A stretch of 64,000 nucleotides of DNA, from assembly GCA_963791905.1 (NCBI GenBank), contig CAWBTX010000006.1, forward strand, positions 558,001 through 622,000, in the 5' to 3' direction. Origin of the DNA: Gaiellasilicea sp963791905. Its GTDB lineage: Bacteria > Actinomycetota > Thermoleophilia > Gaiellales > Gaiellaceae. A model generated the notes under the pieces. It was not told where the DNA came from, made no database searches, and was given only the letters and a program-made list of their open reading frames with translations. Position 1 is the stretch's first letter. Every line of letters begins with the position of its first letter. Shown piece by piece: positions 1 through 10,742 of this stretch. The translations under genes were made by a program, and so were the position numbers.

Positions 1-482
1 ATCGCCTGCAGCGGGTCCCCGTCGCCGACCTCGCCGCGCGCCTCGATGCCCTGCTCGGCGAGCCGTGCGAGCGAACGGTCGAGCCGCTGCTGCGCGGCGG
101 CGCGCGCGCCGTCCTCGTCGGACGCCCAATGGCGCACGACCGAGTTGAGCGCAGGACAGACGACGAGGATCTCCTCGCGCACGCCCTCGGCCTTGCGAGT
201 GAGGACGTCGAGCAGCTCGGCTCCGCCAACCGTCTCGTTCGCGATCACGAGGATGCGGCGCTCGTTCTCGGCGCTCCGTCGCGGCACCGTCGTCCTCGTG
301 ACGGGCTCGTCGCTGCGCGAGCGCACCCACCGCCAGACCACGAACGCCGACAGCGCGATGAACACGGCCAGGCCGAGCCAGGTGTTGATCGTCGCGGCCG
401 CGACGATGAGCGCGAAGTAGCCGATCGTCAGCAGGAGGAAGCGGTACGCCTCTGCTTCGCTGCGGAACGGGTTTCCGGCCAT
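1..482 (-). CDS. Membrane-anchored universal-stress-like protein (3' end off the window)
   Basis: The gene starts at ATG 482 and reads off the left edge, so only about 160 N-terminal residues are seen. Residues about 17-33 and 36-52 form two hydrophobic segments, followed by a cytoplasmic-looking domain starting RRILVIANETVGG. That domain closely resembles both halves of the tandem protein at 1091-1939 (KLLVVANETLIGD; NVLVLANETVLGE), so it is a USP-like alpha/beta fold fused to a membrane hairpin. It lies 3 bp downstream of coxC in the same direction and is probably the last gene of the oxidase operon. Its function is unknown; a link to respiration is inferred only from position. Confidence 0.7.
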   Translation of the reverse strand, partial: MAGNPFRSEAEAYRFLLLTIGYFALIVAAATINTWLGLAVFIALSAFVVWRWVRSRSDEPVTRTTVPRRSAENERRILVIANETVGGAELLDVLTRKAEGVREEILVVCPALNSVVRHWASDEDGARAAAQQRLDRSLARLAEQGIEARGEVGDGDPLQA

Positions 483-485
483 GGG

Positions 486-1094
486 CTAGATCAGATAAAT
501 CGTTGCATAGACGACGATCCACATTACGTCGACGAAGTGCCAATAGATTCCCGGGAGCTCGACGCCTTGATGGTGCTCCGGCGTGAAATGACCCTTGAAC
601 GCGCGGGTCGTGGCCACCGCGAGCAGGGTCAGCCCGACGAACACGTGCGCACCGTGCAGGCCGGTCAACCCGAAAAAGATCGTGCCGAACGCACCGTCGG
701 ACGGGTTGAAGCCGATCCGGGCGTACTCGAGCGCCTGCGTGAGCAGGAACGTGAGGCCCATGAAGAACGTGAGCACGAGCCCCGCCTTCATTCCGTTGCG
801 ATTGCCGCGCTTGATCGACTGCAGCGCCCAGTGCATCGTGAAGCTCGAGGTGACGAGGATGGCGGTGTTGACACCCGCCACGAAGACCGGCAGATGGTAC
901 GGCGGCAGCGGCCACGGCTCCGCGTCCGGGTTGACGACCCGGACGAAGAAGTAGGCGGTGAAGAACGAGCCGAACAGCATCGCCTCGGAGGCGATGAAGA
1001 GGAACATGCCGAGAACGGGCGCCTCGACGCGCGAGCTCCTGTTCGCGATCGGCGGGCCGTGGTGGTCCGAAGCGTGCTCGGCGTGGGCGCTCAC
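486..1094 (-). CDS. coxC: Cytochrome c oxidase subunit III
   Basis: This is subunit III of the heme-copper oxidase, an integral membrane protein that stabilises subunit I. The 202 residues match a short actinobacterial CoxC. They begin with a His-rich cytosolic tail, then five membrane segments with the family motifs SEAMLFGSFF near residue 37 and GLHGAHVFVGL near 145, and end WHFVDVMWIVVYATIYL. The GTG start at 1094 overlaps the stop of the upstream USP-like gene by 4 bases (GTGA), which fixes the start and indicates translational coupling. It belongs to the coxB-coxA-usp-coxC operon. Confidence 0.93.
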   Translation of the reverse strand: MSAHAEHASDHHGPPIANRSSRVEAPVLGMFLFIASEAMLFGSFFTAYFFVRVVNPDAEPWPLPPYHLPVFVAGVNTAILVTSSFTMHWALQSIKRGNRNGMKAGLVLTFFMGLTFLLTQALEYARIGFNPSDGAFGTIFFGLTGLHGAHVFVGLTLLAVATTRAFKGHFTPEHHQGVELPGIYWHFVDVMWIVVYATIYLI

Positions 1095-1935
1095 GACGCC
1101 GTTCCGATCTGCTCTGGCTCGACGACGACGTGCTCGACGGGCACCTTCGCCTCCTTCTGCAGGCGGCCCACCAGGTCGCGGCGCAGCCACGACGAGCCGC
1201 GCTGCTCCGGGAAGGTGGAGACGAGGATCGAGTCGACGCGCTCGTCGCGGACCGCGTGCATCGCGGCGGTGAACGGATCGGGATGGGCGATCTGCCCGTG
1301 CGCCTCGATCTGCTCGGCGCGGAGCGTGGCCAGCGCCGTCCGCAGCCGTCGTTCCGCCTCCGGATGCGAGCCCTGGTCCGGGTCGCTCTGCGGGGAGATG
1401 ATCAGGAAGCTGACGTTCCCGCTGCTCGCGCGCTCGCGGATCCGGTCGAGCAGCGGCTCGCCGAGCACCGTCTCGTTCGCGAGCACGAGCACGTTCTCGT
1501 CGCCCGTGCGCGCCGCGACATCGGAGACGACGTGCTCGACGGGAATCTCGCCGGCCGCCTTGCGGATCTCGTCGAGCAGGTTCCGGCGCCGCCAGCCCGA
1601 CTTCGCCTCGGGATGCGTGGACACGATCAGCTCGTCCGGCTGCTCCTGCGCGATCGCGTCCCGAACTGCCGTGAGCGGCTCGTTGTCGACGACGTCGCCG
1701 ATCGCCGGGATGCCTGCCTCGCGGAGCTTCCCGAGCGTCCGCTCGAGCCGGCGCCCTGCCGCTGCGCGCCTCGTGTTGTCGTAGACGACGTAGCCCTCGC
1801 GCGGCTCGTTCACCGGCGCGATCACGTGGACGAGCACGTCGCCCGCCTCCGCGTGTTTGCGCACCGCATCGATCAGCTCGTCCCCGATGAGGGTCTCGTT
1901 GGCGACCACGAGCAGCTTGCGGGTGCCGGCGGCGC

Positions 1936-1939
<4 letters not shown>
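1091..1939 (-). CDS. Tandem universal-stress-like protein inside the cox operon
   Basis: This 282-residue soluble protein is built of two homologous halves (about 8-135 and 145-275). Each opens with a beta strand and the signature VANET or LANET and ends near VEHVV. Both halves contain the pattern of USP/HUP-fold proteins, including a segment like DELIVSTHPEAKSGW and its counterpart DSILVSTFPEQRGSSW. The GTG start at 1939 overlaps the coxA stop, and its own stop overlaps the coxC start, so it is translationally locked between oxidase subunits I and III. Such a gene is not part of the standard cox set. A redox or nucleotide sensor of the respiratory chain, or an assembly factor, is possible; neither is shown by the sequence. 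Confidence 0.8.
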
Positions 1940-3884
<1,945 letters not shown>

Positions 3885-3888
<4 letters not shown>

Positions 3889-4894
3889 TGCGCCTCTGCC
3901 AGATACTGCACGAGCGCGTCGAGCTGCTCGTCGGACAGCGTCGACTCGTAGGTGCCGGGCATCACGTCGGGCTGGTACCCCTCGGCGACGACGGCGTTGG
4001 GATCGACGATGGACTGGCGGATGAACTCGTCGAGCGGTTCGCCGGCTGCCTCCGCGGCGGCGGAGAGATCGTTCGAGGCCTGGGCCCGACCTCGGCCGTC
4101 GTTCCGGCCGGCTCGAACGCGTGACAGCCGCCGCAGCCGGCCGTCGTGAAGATCGCCTCCGGGTCGTTCACGTCCGCGCCCCCGCCCTCGCCCGCGGCCT
4201 CCCTGAGGAACGCCTCGTACGCCGGCCGCCGCACGACCCGCACCGGCGCGCGCATCGTCGCGTGGCCGAGACCGCAGAGCTCGGTGCAGACGAGCGCGTA
4301 CTCGCCGAGTCGCGTCGGCGTCAGCACGAGGGTCGTCTCGATGCCCGGCACGACGTCCGACTTCTGCCCCATCTCCGGCACCCAGAACGCGTGGATGACG
4401 TCGAGCGAGCGCAGGGTCAGCTTGACGCTCTGGTTCAGCGGCAGGACGAGCGTGCCGGACCTGATGGGGTCGTCGCCCGGGTACTCGAAGCGCCACGCGA
4501 ACTGCTGCGCGGTGACGGCGATGCGGAGCGGGTTGTCGCCGGCGTCGTCGTTCTGGGCGAGCACGACCGCCGACACGATCGAGATCGCGGTCACCAGCAC
4601 GGCCGGGATGGCCGTCCACCAGATCTCCAGCCCCGTGTGGCCGTGGATCGGCGGGCCGTCGCTCTCGTCGTCCGGCGAGGCCCGGAACTTCAGCACCGAG
4701 TAGACGATCACCGCCGCGACGATCGCGAATACGGCGATGCAGATGATGGTCGTGAACCAGAACGTGAACTCGATCCGGTCCATCTCCTCCGAGGCCGACG
4801 TGGGGAGCCACGGGATCAGGACGGCGATGAGCGACGCGAGGATCCCGGCGACGACGCCGTAGATCGTGATGCGGACGATCGAGCCCCTACGCAC
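3885..4894 (-). CDS. coxB: Cytochrome c oxidase subunit II with fused cytochrome c (caa3), frame broken
   Basis: Subunit II takes electrons from cytochrome c. A GTG start at 4894 is followed by an N-terminal membrane helix, a second helix near residues 45-70, then the cupredoxin domain with the CuA set CTELCGLGHATM. The C-terminus carries a heme c motif CGGCH followed by about 70 residues, so this is a caa3-type fusion. The frame breaks inside the cytochrome domain near 4072-4080. Removing one base from each of two spots gives GPSLDDLSAAAEAAG, the expected heme-domain continuation, ending QYLAEAQ. The corrected length is divisible by three (about 335 residues). It is first gene of the oxidase operon. 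Confidence 0.9.
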
Positions 4895-5003
4895 CGAGGC
4901 GAGCCTAGACGATCCCGCACCCGAAACGGCCTCTCAACCGTTTAGGGAGCGACCCATACGCAGGCGAACCGCTGCACCCACCACCGGACGCTAGGAGGAA
5001 CAC
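4895..5003. other. Divergent intergenic region between coxB and the DUF6458 gene
   Basis: These 109 bp separate the divergent cox operon and the DUF6458 gene, so promoters for both must lie here. Only the ribosome binding site of the plus-strand gene (AGGAGGAA, 8 bp before ATG 5004) is clear. I see no convincing paired -35/-10 or operator. Confidence 0.5.
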
Positions 5004-5228
5004 ATGGGACTCGGAGTGAGCATCTTTCTGATCGCCGTCGGCGCCATCCTGACGTGGGGCGTGAACGCCACCGTCACGGGCCTCGAGATCGAGACAATCG
5101 GCGTGATCCTCATGGTCGTCGGCATCCTCGGCCTCGTGCTCTCGCTGATCTTCTGGTCGTCGTGGGGCGGCTTCGGCGGCGAGAGGGTCGCCACCCGCCG
5201 GCGCACCACCTACGTCGACGAGGTCTAG
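5004..5228 (+). CDS. DUF6458 family small membrane protein
   Basis: This 74-residue protein consists of two hydrophobic helices (about 4-20 and 30-50) joined by VNATVTGLEIETIG, followed by a short basic tail ending TTYVDEV. The pattern MGLGVSIFLIAVGAILT matches the DUF6458 family of small actinobacterial membrane proteins, whose function is unknown. A strong Shine-Dalgarno (AGGAGG) fixes the ATG at 5004. It is monocistronic, ending at a bidirectional hairpin shared with the convergent histidine kinase gene. Confidence 0.88.
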   Translation: MGLGVSIFLIAVGAILTWGVNATVTGLEIETIGVILMVVGILGLVLSLIFWSSWGGFGGERVATRRRTTYVDEV

Positions 5229-5251
5229 CCGAGAACGCTGCGCGTTCTCGG
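5229..5251. terminator. Bidirectional hairpin terminator
   Basis: A perfect 10-bp inverted repeat (CCGAGAACGC / GCGTTCTCGG) with a 3-nt loop starts 1 bp after the DUF6458 stop and lies between convergent genes. No T-tract follows, as is usual in high-GC actinobacteria. Confidence 0.75.
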
Positions 5252-5280
5252 TTAGAAGAACCACTAACCGCTGGTCGGCG

Positions 5281-8154
5281 TCAGCCGGCCAGCGGCAGCT
5301 CGACGTAGAACGTCGAGCCCACGCCGGGCTCCGACTCGACCCAGATGCGGCCGTCCATGCGGCGGACGATCTCGCGGGAGATGTAGAGCCCGAGGCCGGT
5401 GCCGCCGACGCCGCGGGTCAGGTTCGGGTCGAGGCGGTAGAACTTCTCGAAGATCCGGTGGTGCTCGGCCGCGGGAATGCCGAGCCCGCGGTCGGCGACG
5501 GAGAACCGTAGCCGGTCGCGCACGGCCTCGAGCGAGACATCGACCGGCCCGCCTTCCGGCGAGTACTTGATCGCGTTCTCGACGAGGTTGACGAGCACCT
5601 GACGCACCTTGTCCGCGTCCGCCGAGACAGGCGGAAGGCCGTCCGGCGCGTGCAGCGAGAGCTCGATCCGCGGCGGCAGGTGCACCCTCGCCGCCGCCAC
5701 CACGAGCGCGGCCACCTCGCGCGCGTCGACCCGGTCGATGGCGAGGTCGACGGCGTCCGAGTCGAGCCGGCTCGCGTACAGGATGTCGTTCACGATCCGC
5801 GCGAGGCGCTCCGACTCTCCGGCGACCACGGTCAGCATCCCCTCGCGCTGCTCGTCGGACAGCAGCACGTCCGTGCGCTGCAGCGTCATCGCCGCGCCGT
5901 AAATGGCCGCGAGCGGCGTCCTGAGCTCGTGTGAGACCGTCGAGACGAAGTCGCTCTTCAGCCGCTCCAGCGCGCGCTCGTCGGTCAGGTCGCGGAACGC
6001 GTACACCGTTCCCAGCGGGAACTCCGAGGCGGTGAGCGACAGCCAGAGCTCGCGCCCGTCGACCTCGACCGGAAGCGTCTGGCCGCGCTCGCCGACCTGC
6101 TCCAGCGGCCACGACGCCAGCACCTCCGACGCCGGCCGGCCGAGCACATCCGCCTCGCGCAGCCCTGTGATTCGCTCGGCCGCGGGGTTCCAGAGGCGCA
6201 CGACCCGCTCGTCGTCGAGGAGGAACACGCCGTCGCGGACGAACTGCAGGGCCTGCGACGCCTGCGCTCTCGCCTCGGTTTCCGCGTACAGGCGCGCGTT
6301 CTCGATCGCGACGGCGGCGCGTCGGCCGATCTCCTCGCCGAGCTCGAGGTCGGTCTCGTTGAAGCGGCCCGGAATCCGCGAGCCCATGCTCATGACGCCG
6401 AGCACCTCACCGCGGGCGACGAGCGGCACGAAGATCATCGACTGCGTTCCGATCCGGTCGAAGCTGCCCCGCTCGACCCCGAGCGACTCGAGGTTGTCGA
6501 CGAACTCGGGCGTCAGCGTCGGGACGATGATCGGCTTGCCGCGGCTGAAGACGCGGGCCATCAGCGCGGTCGAGCCCTCGCCGATCGGGTAGGAGCTCGG
6601 GAGCGAGCCGACGAGCGGCTCGAGCTCGGGATCGGCGTGTGCGTAGGCGACGCGGTCGAGCGACTCCCCCTGCGCGATGTAGATGTTGCAGGACTCGGCG
6701 AAGCGAGGGACAACGACATGCGCGACCCGGTCGAAGATCTCCTGCCGGTCGAGCGACGAGGAGAACAGGGCTCCTGCCTCGGCCAGCAGCCGTAGCCGCG
6801 CATCGGCGCGCCGCTGCGCCGTCACCTCCATGATCACCGCTCCGACGCCGGTGATCTCGCCGGTCTCGGCGTGGACCGGGTAGTAGTTCGAGATCCAGTG
6901 CCGTTCAGTGCCGCCGTCACCGATCGCCTCCTCGTGCGTGACCGGATGGCCGGTCTCGAGGACGCGGCGGTAGAGCGGCTCCAGCGCCGGCGCGATCTCC
7001 GGGATCACCTCGGCGAGCGTCTTGCCGAGGTGGTCCTCCACCGGCAACGCGTTCAGCTCGGCCAGAGCGTCGTTCAAGCGCACGAAGCGCAGCTCGCGGT
7101 CCCAGAAGCCGATCCCGACCGGCGCCGACAGGAGCAGCGTGTCGAGCAGGGCATACGACTCGCTCGCCTCCCGGTAGAGTCGCGCGTTCTCGAACGCGAG
7201 CGCGATGCGCCCGCCGACCACGCGCGCGAAGGCGACGTCCTCGGCGCTGTAGCGCCGCCCGGACACCCCGGTTCCGAGCGAGAGCGTGCCGACCGTGCGG
7301 CCTCGCGCGACACAGGGGACGACGATGTAGGAGGTCGGCTGCAGCCGTTGGTACAGCTTCAGATGCTCTTCGTCGAGCGCGGCCTCCCGGAGGACCGCCG
7401 CATCCGCCGTCTCGATCAGAAGCGGCTCCCCGCTCGCCAGCACCTGCGTGGCTGGATGCGCGGGGTTCTCGCCGGGAGGGTAGCGCCGCCTGATCTCTCG
7501 CAGGACCTCCTCCTGCTCGGGATCGACGTGGCGGATCAGCACGAGACGGACGGTCCCGTCGTCGTCGAGCAGGTCGATGAGCGCGTAGTCGGCGATCCCC
7601 GGAACGAGCAGGTCGGCGACACGCACGAGGGTGTCGTTGAAGTCCAGCGACGCCGCCAGCAGGGCGCTCGTGTCGCCGAGCAGCCCGACATGCTCGCTCA
7701 CGCGCATCCGGTCGGTCAGGTCGTGGATGGTGTTGATCGCGAGCTTCACCGAGCCGTCGGCGGCGAAGATCGGCTCGGAGCGGATGATCGACCACCGTTC
7801 CTCGCCGGTCGCGCGCAGGCGGTAGCAGAGCGTTCGCTCCGCCGTCCGGCCGAGCAGTGCCTGCCGGCCCGGTAGCTCGTCGACGGCGAGCGGCCGCCCC
7901 TGGTCGTCCAGGATCTCGAAGCGCGAGAGCACGTCCTCGATCGGCGCCGCGAGGAACTCCTCCGCCGAGGCGAAGCCGATCAGTCTCGCGGCTGCATCGT
8001 TCGCATAGACGACGGCGCCGCTCGGATCCTGCGCGGTGATCCCGTCGGAGACGGCGTTCAAGATCGCGAGCAGCTCCGCCGGGGCGTCACGAAGGCCGTG
8101 CTCGATCAGGCTCCGAACGTCTGGGTGGCGTTGCCTGTCTTCTCGCAGTGACAC
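5281..8154 (-). CDS. Multi-sensor histidine kinase (PAS-GAF-PAS-GAF-PAS-HisKA-HATPase)
   Basis: This soluble sensor kinase has 957 residues and no membrane segment. Order: PAS (about 30-140), GAF (165-310), PAS (330-440), GAF (460-600), PAS (615-715), HisKA with H742 in SHELRTPLAAI, then the ATPase domain with N-box NLVENAIKYSP, DRGLGIP and GTGLGLYI. I place the start at GTG 8154, which has an AGGAGG site 10 bp upstream, rather than an in-frame TTG at 8190. No response regulator is adjacent, so it may signal to one of the receivers 1-4 kb away; that is inference. The many GAF/PAS modules suggest sensing of redox, light or small ligands, but no cofactor cysteine motif is recognisable. Confidence 0.92.
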   Translation of the reverse strand: MSLREDRQRHPDVRSLIEHGLRDAPAELLAILNAVSDGITAQDPSGAVVYANDAAARLIGFASAEEFLAAPIEDVLSRFEILDDQGRPLAVDELPGRQALLGRTAERTLCYRLRATGEERWSIIRSEPIFAADGSVKLAINTIHDLTDRMRVSEHVGLLGDTSALLAASLDFNDTLVRVADLLVPGIADYALIDLLDDDGTVRLVLIRHVDPEQEEVLREIRRRYPPGENPAHPATQVLASGEPLLIETADAAVLREAALDEEHLKLYQRLQPTSYIVVPCVARGRTVGTLSLGTGVSGRRYSAEDVAFARVVGGRIALAFENARLYREASESYALLDTLLLSAPVGIGFWDRELRFVRLNDALAELNALPVEDHLGKTLAEVIPEIAPALEPLYRRVLETGHPVTHEEAIGDGGTERHWISNYYPVHAETGEITGVGAVIMEVTAQRRADARLRLLAEAGALFSSSLDRQEIFDRVAHVVVPRFAESCNIYIAQGESLDRVAYAHADPELEPLVGSLPSSYPIGEGSTALMARVFSRGKPIIVPTLTPEFVDNLESLGVERGSFDRIGTQSMIFVPLVARGEVLGVMSMGSRIPGRFNETDLELGEEIGRRAAVAIENARLYAETEARAQASQALQFVRDGVFLLDDERVVRLWNPAAERITGLREADVLGRPASEVLASWPLEQVGERGQTLPVEVDGRELWLSLTASEFPLGTVYAFRDLTDERALERLKSDFVSTVSHELRTPLAAIYGAAMTLQRTDVLLSDEQREGMLTVVAGESERLARIVNDILYASRLDSDAVDLAIDRVDAREVAALVVAAARVHLPPRIELSLHAPDGLPPVSADADKVRQVLVNLVENAIKYSPEGGPVDVSLEAVRDRLRFSVADRGLGIPAAEHHRIFEKFYRLDPNLTRGVGGTGLGLYISREIVRRMDGRIWVESEPGVGSTFYVELPLAG

Positions 8155-8254
8155 GCCCCCAGAACCTCCTGCAGCCGATTGCAGGAACAAGGTTAGCCGG
8201 GCGGTCTCGGAAGCCTGCCTCGGCGGCTCCGACGCGGCTACACTTTCCCGCCGC

Positions 8255-8327
8255 GGGCCGTTAGCTCAGCTGGTAGAGCAGGGGACTCTTAATCCCAAGG
8301 TCGAAGGTTCGATCCCTTCACGGCCCA
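8255..8327 (+). tRNA. tRNA-Lys (anticodon CTT)
   Basis: A 73-nt cloverleaf: acceptor GGGCCGT/ACGGCCC, D-arm GCTC..GAGC, anticodon loop CTCTTAA (CTT at positions 34-36), T-arm GAAGG TTCGATC CCTTC, discriminator A. The 3' CCA is not encoded. Position 27-43 is a G-A mismatch at the base of the anticodon stem. A TACACT box at 8239-8244 is a plausible -10 element. Confidence 0.96.
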
Positions 8328-8388
8328 TGAGCAGAAGACGCAGCTTGGGCGTTTGTGCACTCGACGCAAGCCCGAGCCCGGGCGCAGG

Positions 8389-8425
8389 GGATGCCGGCAC
8401 ACCCCGCTGAGGCGCGCCGGCATCC
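8389..8425. terminator. Hairpin between tRNA-Lys and a secreted-protein gene
   Basis: An inverted repeat with 10-bp arms (GGATGCCGGC / GCCGGCATCC) separated by 17 nt. It lies downstream of both the plus-strand tRNA and the minus-strand gene at 8445-8903, so it may terminate either. The remaining intergenic bases 8328-8388 show nothing else. Confidence 0.55.
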
Positions 8426-8444
8426 GGACCGCGGAGAGCGTTGG

Positions 8445-8903
8445 TCAGTTGCGCGGACTGAAGCTCTGCGGACTGAAGCTGTACAGCCCGTCCCAGGAAC
8501 AGTCGGGCGGGACGGGGCATGCGACCTCGATCGGGCCGGTGTGGAAGTGCCTGAACGTGCCGGTTCCGCCCGAGAACGTGACGACGCCGGTGCCGGTCGA
8601 GAGATCGAGGACGACGTGCCCGTAGGCGGTGTCGCTGCCCGGCCCGTCGATGACGAGGTCGCTGTCGAGGAAGCCGGGAGTCGGATCGCCGGCCGCTGAG
8701 GCGTAGACGACTCTCGAGCCGGCCTTGATCGCGTTGACGTTCGAGGACGTGATCGTGCAGAAGCCGCCGGCGGCGCCCGAGTACTTCGAGCACTCCTTCG
8801 TCACGTGGAGCATGCCCCTCAGCGGCGAGGCCGCCGACACCGCCGCCAGCGACGACGCCAGCACGAGCGCGGCGACGAACACGAGAAACTGAAGCTTCTT
8901 CAT
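8445..8903 (-). CDS. Secreted protein of unknown function, paralogue of 14117-14589
   Basis: This 152-residue protein has a clear Sec signal peptide (MKKLQFLVFVAALVLAS, cleavage near AVSA-AS at about residue 25) and no membrane anchor. The mature part has four cysteines and conserved blocks LHVTKECSKYSGAAGGFC, SSNVNAIKAGSRVVY, FSGGTGTFRHFHTG and WDGLYSFSP. The same blocks recur in the protein at 14117-14589 (TKDCSGFTGA, SSNVKAVKVGSKLFY, ISGGTGTLAGFHA, LDGTYSF), so the two form a small paralogous family. A GGAGG site precedes ATG 8903. I recognise no characterised family; a beta-sandwich extracellular domain is plausible from the Gly-rich repeats. Confidence 0.82.
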   Translation of the reverse strand: MKKLQFLVFVAALVLASSLAAVSAASPLRGMLHVTKECSKYSGAAGGFCTITSSNVNAIKAGSRVVYASAAGDPTPGFLDSDLVIDGPGSDTAYGHVVLDLSTGTGVVTFSGGTGTFRHFHTGPIEVACPVPPDCSWDGLYSFSPQSFSPRN

Positions 8904-8960
8904 GACTTCCTCCCTGGTTGATCGCCTGCTGCGGGTGCCTGCAGGCCAACGGCCCCCAGC

Positions 8961-8995
8961 GTGGCACCGGGGCCGAGCTGCGTCTGCGGTGCCAC
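8961..8995 (-). terminator. Hairpin downstream of the receiver gene
   Basis: Inverted repeat GTGGCACCG / CGGTGCCAC (9-bp arms, 17-nt spacer) 40 bp past the stop of the minus-strand receiver gene at 9035, and upstream of the secreted-protein gene. It is a probable terminator isolating the two. Confidence 0.5.
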
Positions 8996-9034
8996 CCCCC
9001 GTTCGACCCGGGGTGCCAGCACGGTGACGCCGCG

Positions 9035-9433
9035 TCAGGCGCAGAACCGGCGTACCTGGTGCGGAAAGCTCTCGACGTCGATCGGCTTGTCCAGGTAGCC
9101 GGCGAATCCGGCGTGCGTGAGCCAGGCGGTGTCTTCTTCGAACGCGATCGCGCTCAACGCGACCACGGGGATCGCCGCTGTCCGCGCCCCGTCCGCGAGG
9201 ATCCTGGCAGCTTCCGCACCGTCCATGTCCGGCAGTCGGAGGTCCATCAGGATGACGTCCGGAAGATGCTCGGCACCGAGCGCGACCGCCTCCGCGCCGT
9301 TCCGGGCGACCAGGGTCCGGAATCCGGCGGCGAGCAGCACATCCCGAGCGAGCTTCAGGTTCCTCGCGTCGTCGTCGACGATCAGGACGAGCGGGGATTC
9401 CGGGCCCCGCCCGTTTTGAGGAGGACCGTGCAC
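9035..9433 (-). CDS. Single-domain response regulator (DivK/CheY-like)
   Basis: A stand-alone receiver of 132 residues: acidic pair DDD near 20-22, phospho-acceptor D in VILMDLRLPDMDG, Thr/Ser switch VVALSA, and Lys in GYLDKPID. It has no output domain, so it acts by protein contact or as a phosphorelay intermediate. It is closely similar to the receiver at 11852-12226 (KLARDVLLAAGF vs KLVRDVLQAKGY). The GTG start at 9433 is only 17 bp from the divergent NarL-type gene, implying leaderless transcription. Confidence 0.9.
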   Translation of the reverse strand: MHGPPQNGRGPESPLVLIVDDDARNLKLARDVLLAAGFRTLVARNGAEAVALGAEHLPDVILMDLRLPDMDGAEAARILADGARTAAIPVVALSAIAFEEDTAWLTHAGFAGYLDKPIDVESFPHQVRRFCA

Positions 9434-9450
9434 CGGCGTAGTCTCTACCC
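9434..9450. promoter_or_regulatory. Ultra-short divergent promoter region, leaderless
   Basis: Only 17 bp separate the divergent start codons of the two response-regulator genes. A TAGTCT element at 9439-9444 sits 6 nt before GTG 9451, the position expected of a -10 for a leaderless mRNA. Confidence 0.45.
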
Positions 9451-10116
9451 GTGCCGATTCGGGTCGTGCTGGCGGACGATCACTACCTTGTCCGCGAAGG
9501 GGTGCAGCGCGTGCTCGAGCCGGTATCCGACGTCGAGGTCGCCGCCGTCTGCAACGATCTCGATTCCCTTCTCGACGCCGTCGACGAGAAGCGGCCGGAC
9601 GTCGTTGTCACCGACATCCGAATGCCGCCCGGGAGCGCCGATGAGGGGATCCAGGCTGCCGAGCGGTTGCGCGACACGCACCCGGATGTCGGCGTCGTCG
9701 TGCTCAGTCAGTACGCGAATCCGAGCTATGCCCTCGCGCTCCTCGACCGCGGTAGTGCGGGTCGCGCTTACCTCCTCAAGGAACGGGTGGAGGACGTCGA
9801 CCAGTTCGTCGGCGCAATCCGCGCGGTCGCAGAGGGCGGCTCCGTGATCGACGCCAAGGTCGTCGAGGCCCTCGTCGCGGAGAGCGGTCGGAGCGACGAG
9901 TCCCCGCTCGATGAGCTGACGCCGCGCGAGCGCGACGTGCTTCGCGAGATGGCCGAAGGGAAGAACAACGCGGCCATCGCCGAGACGCTCTTCCTGACCG
10001 AGCGTTCGGTCGAGAAGGTGATTCACTCGATCTTCCTCAAGCTCGGGCTGACGTGGGAGCCGGCGGTTCACCGGCGGGTCAGGGCCGTGATCCTCTACCT
10101 CGCGGAGAACGGCTAG
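9451..10116 (+). CDS. NarL/FixJ family response regulator
   Basis: A DNA-binding response regulator of 221 residues. The receiver domain (1-125) shows DD at 9-10 and phospho-acceptor D in VVVTDIRMPPG, with Lys in AYLLKERVED. The C-terminal LuxR-type helix-turn-helix (about 155-215) carries LTPRERDVLREMAEGKNN and LFLTERSVEKVIHSIFLKL. Its cognate kinase is likely the HisKA_3-like protein encoded convergently at 10119-10742, with only 2 bp between the two stops. The motif MPPGSADEG is typical of actinobacterial NarL-type regulators. Confidence 0.93.
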   Translation: MPIRVVLADDHYLVREGVQRVLEPVSDVEVAAVCNDLDSLLDAVDEKRPDVVVTDIRMPPGSADEGIQAAERLRDTHPDVGVVVLSQYANPSYALALLDRGSAGRAYLLKERVEDVDQFVGAIRAVAEGGSVIDAKVVEALVAESGRSDESPLDELTPRERDVLREMAEGKNNAAIAETLFLTERSVEKVIHSIFLKLGLTWEPAVHRRVRAVILYLAENG

Positions 10117-10118
10117 GT

Positions 10119-10742
10119 TCATCGCGAGTTCGGCAGCGAGCCGATGATGCCGGTGTGCCCCGCCTCCGACTCGATCGTCAACCGGCCGCCGAGCGCCTCC
10201 AGGCGGTCGCGCAACGGGGTTAGGTCGGCGTCGGCCGTGGCCGAGTCGGAGCCTTCCGCGACGATCTCGAACACGACCGTCCCCTCCTGCTGGCGGACGG
10301 TGATCGCGATCTTCTCCCTCTCGCCGAGGTGCTCGAGTGCGTCGGCGCAGGAGAAGTACACGGCCCCGGCAAGCTCGGACGGAAGGGTTGCTCCCTCTGG
10401 AACCTGCACGCGCGTTGGCACGCCGAGCATCGCCGCCGTGGTGCGCAGTGCAGCGCGGAGCCCGCGCGCTTCGAGCAGGGGAGGATGGATTCGGTGCGCC
10501 AACGCCCGCAGCTCATCCAGGGCCTCCGCTACCTCGCCTGCCATCTCGTCGATCAGGGCACCCGCCGCGGCGGGATGGACGTCGACGAGCCTCCGAGCCT
10601 GTTGCAGCTCGACCGCGAGCGCGACCAGGCGCTGCTGGGGGCCGTCGTGCAGCTCGCGCTCGATGCTGCCGCGATCGGCGGCGGCGGCCAGCACCAGCCG
10701 CTTCCGCGACGCACGCAGCTCCTCGATCTGCCGGTCCTTCAC
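10119..10742 (-). CDS. Short HisKA_3-type histidine kinase with degenerate ATPase domain
   Basis: This 207-residue protein begins with a coiled-coil-like segment, then a NarL-type dimerisation/phosphoacceptor helix with H in RELHDGPQQRLVALAVEL (residue about 30). The expected N-box is replaced by YFSCADALEHL, and no clear DxGxG or GLGL motif remains, so ATP binding may be lost. It could act as a phosphotransfer or phosphatase module for the NarL-type regulator next door. GTG 10742 overlaps the stop of the cyclase gene (GTGA), placing it last in a minus-strand signalling operon. Confidence 0.8.
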   Translation of the reverse strand: MKDRQIEELRASRKRLVLAAAADRGSIERELHDGPQQRLVALAVELQQARRLVDVHPAAAGALIDEMAGEVAEALDELRALAHRIHPPLLEARGLRAALRTTAAMLGVPTRVQVPEGATLPSELAGAVYFSCADALEHLGEREKIAITVRQQEGTVVFEIVAEGSDSATADADLTPLRDRLEALGGRLTIESEAGHTGIIGSLPNSR

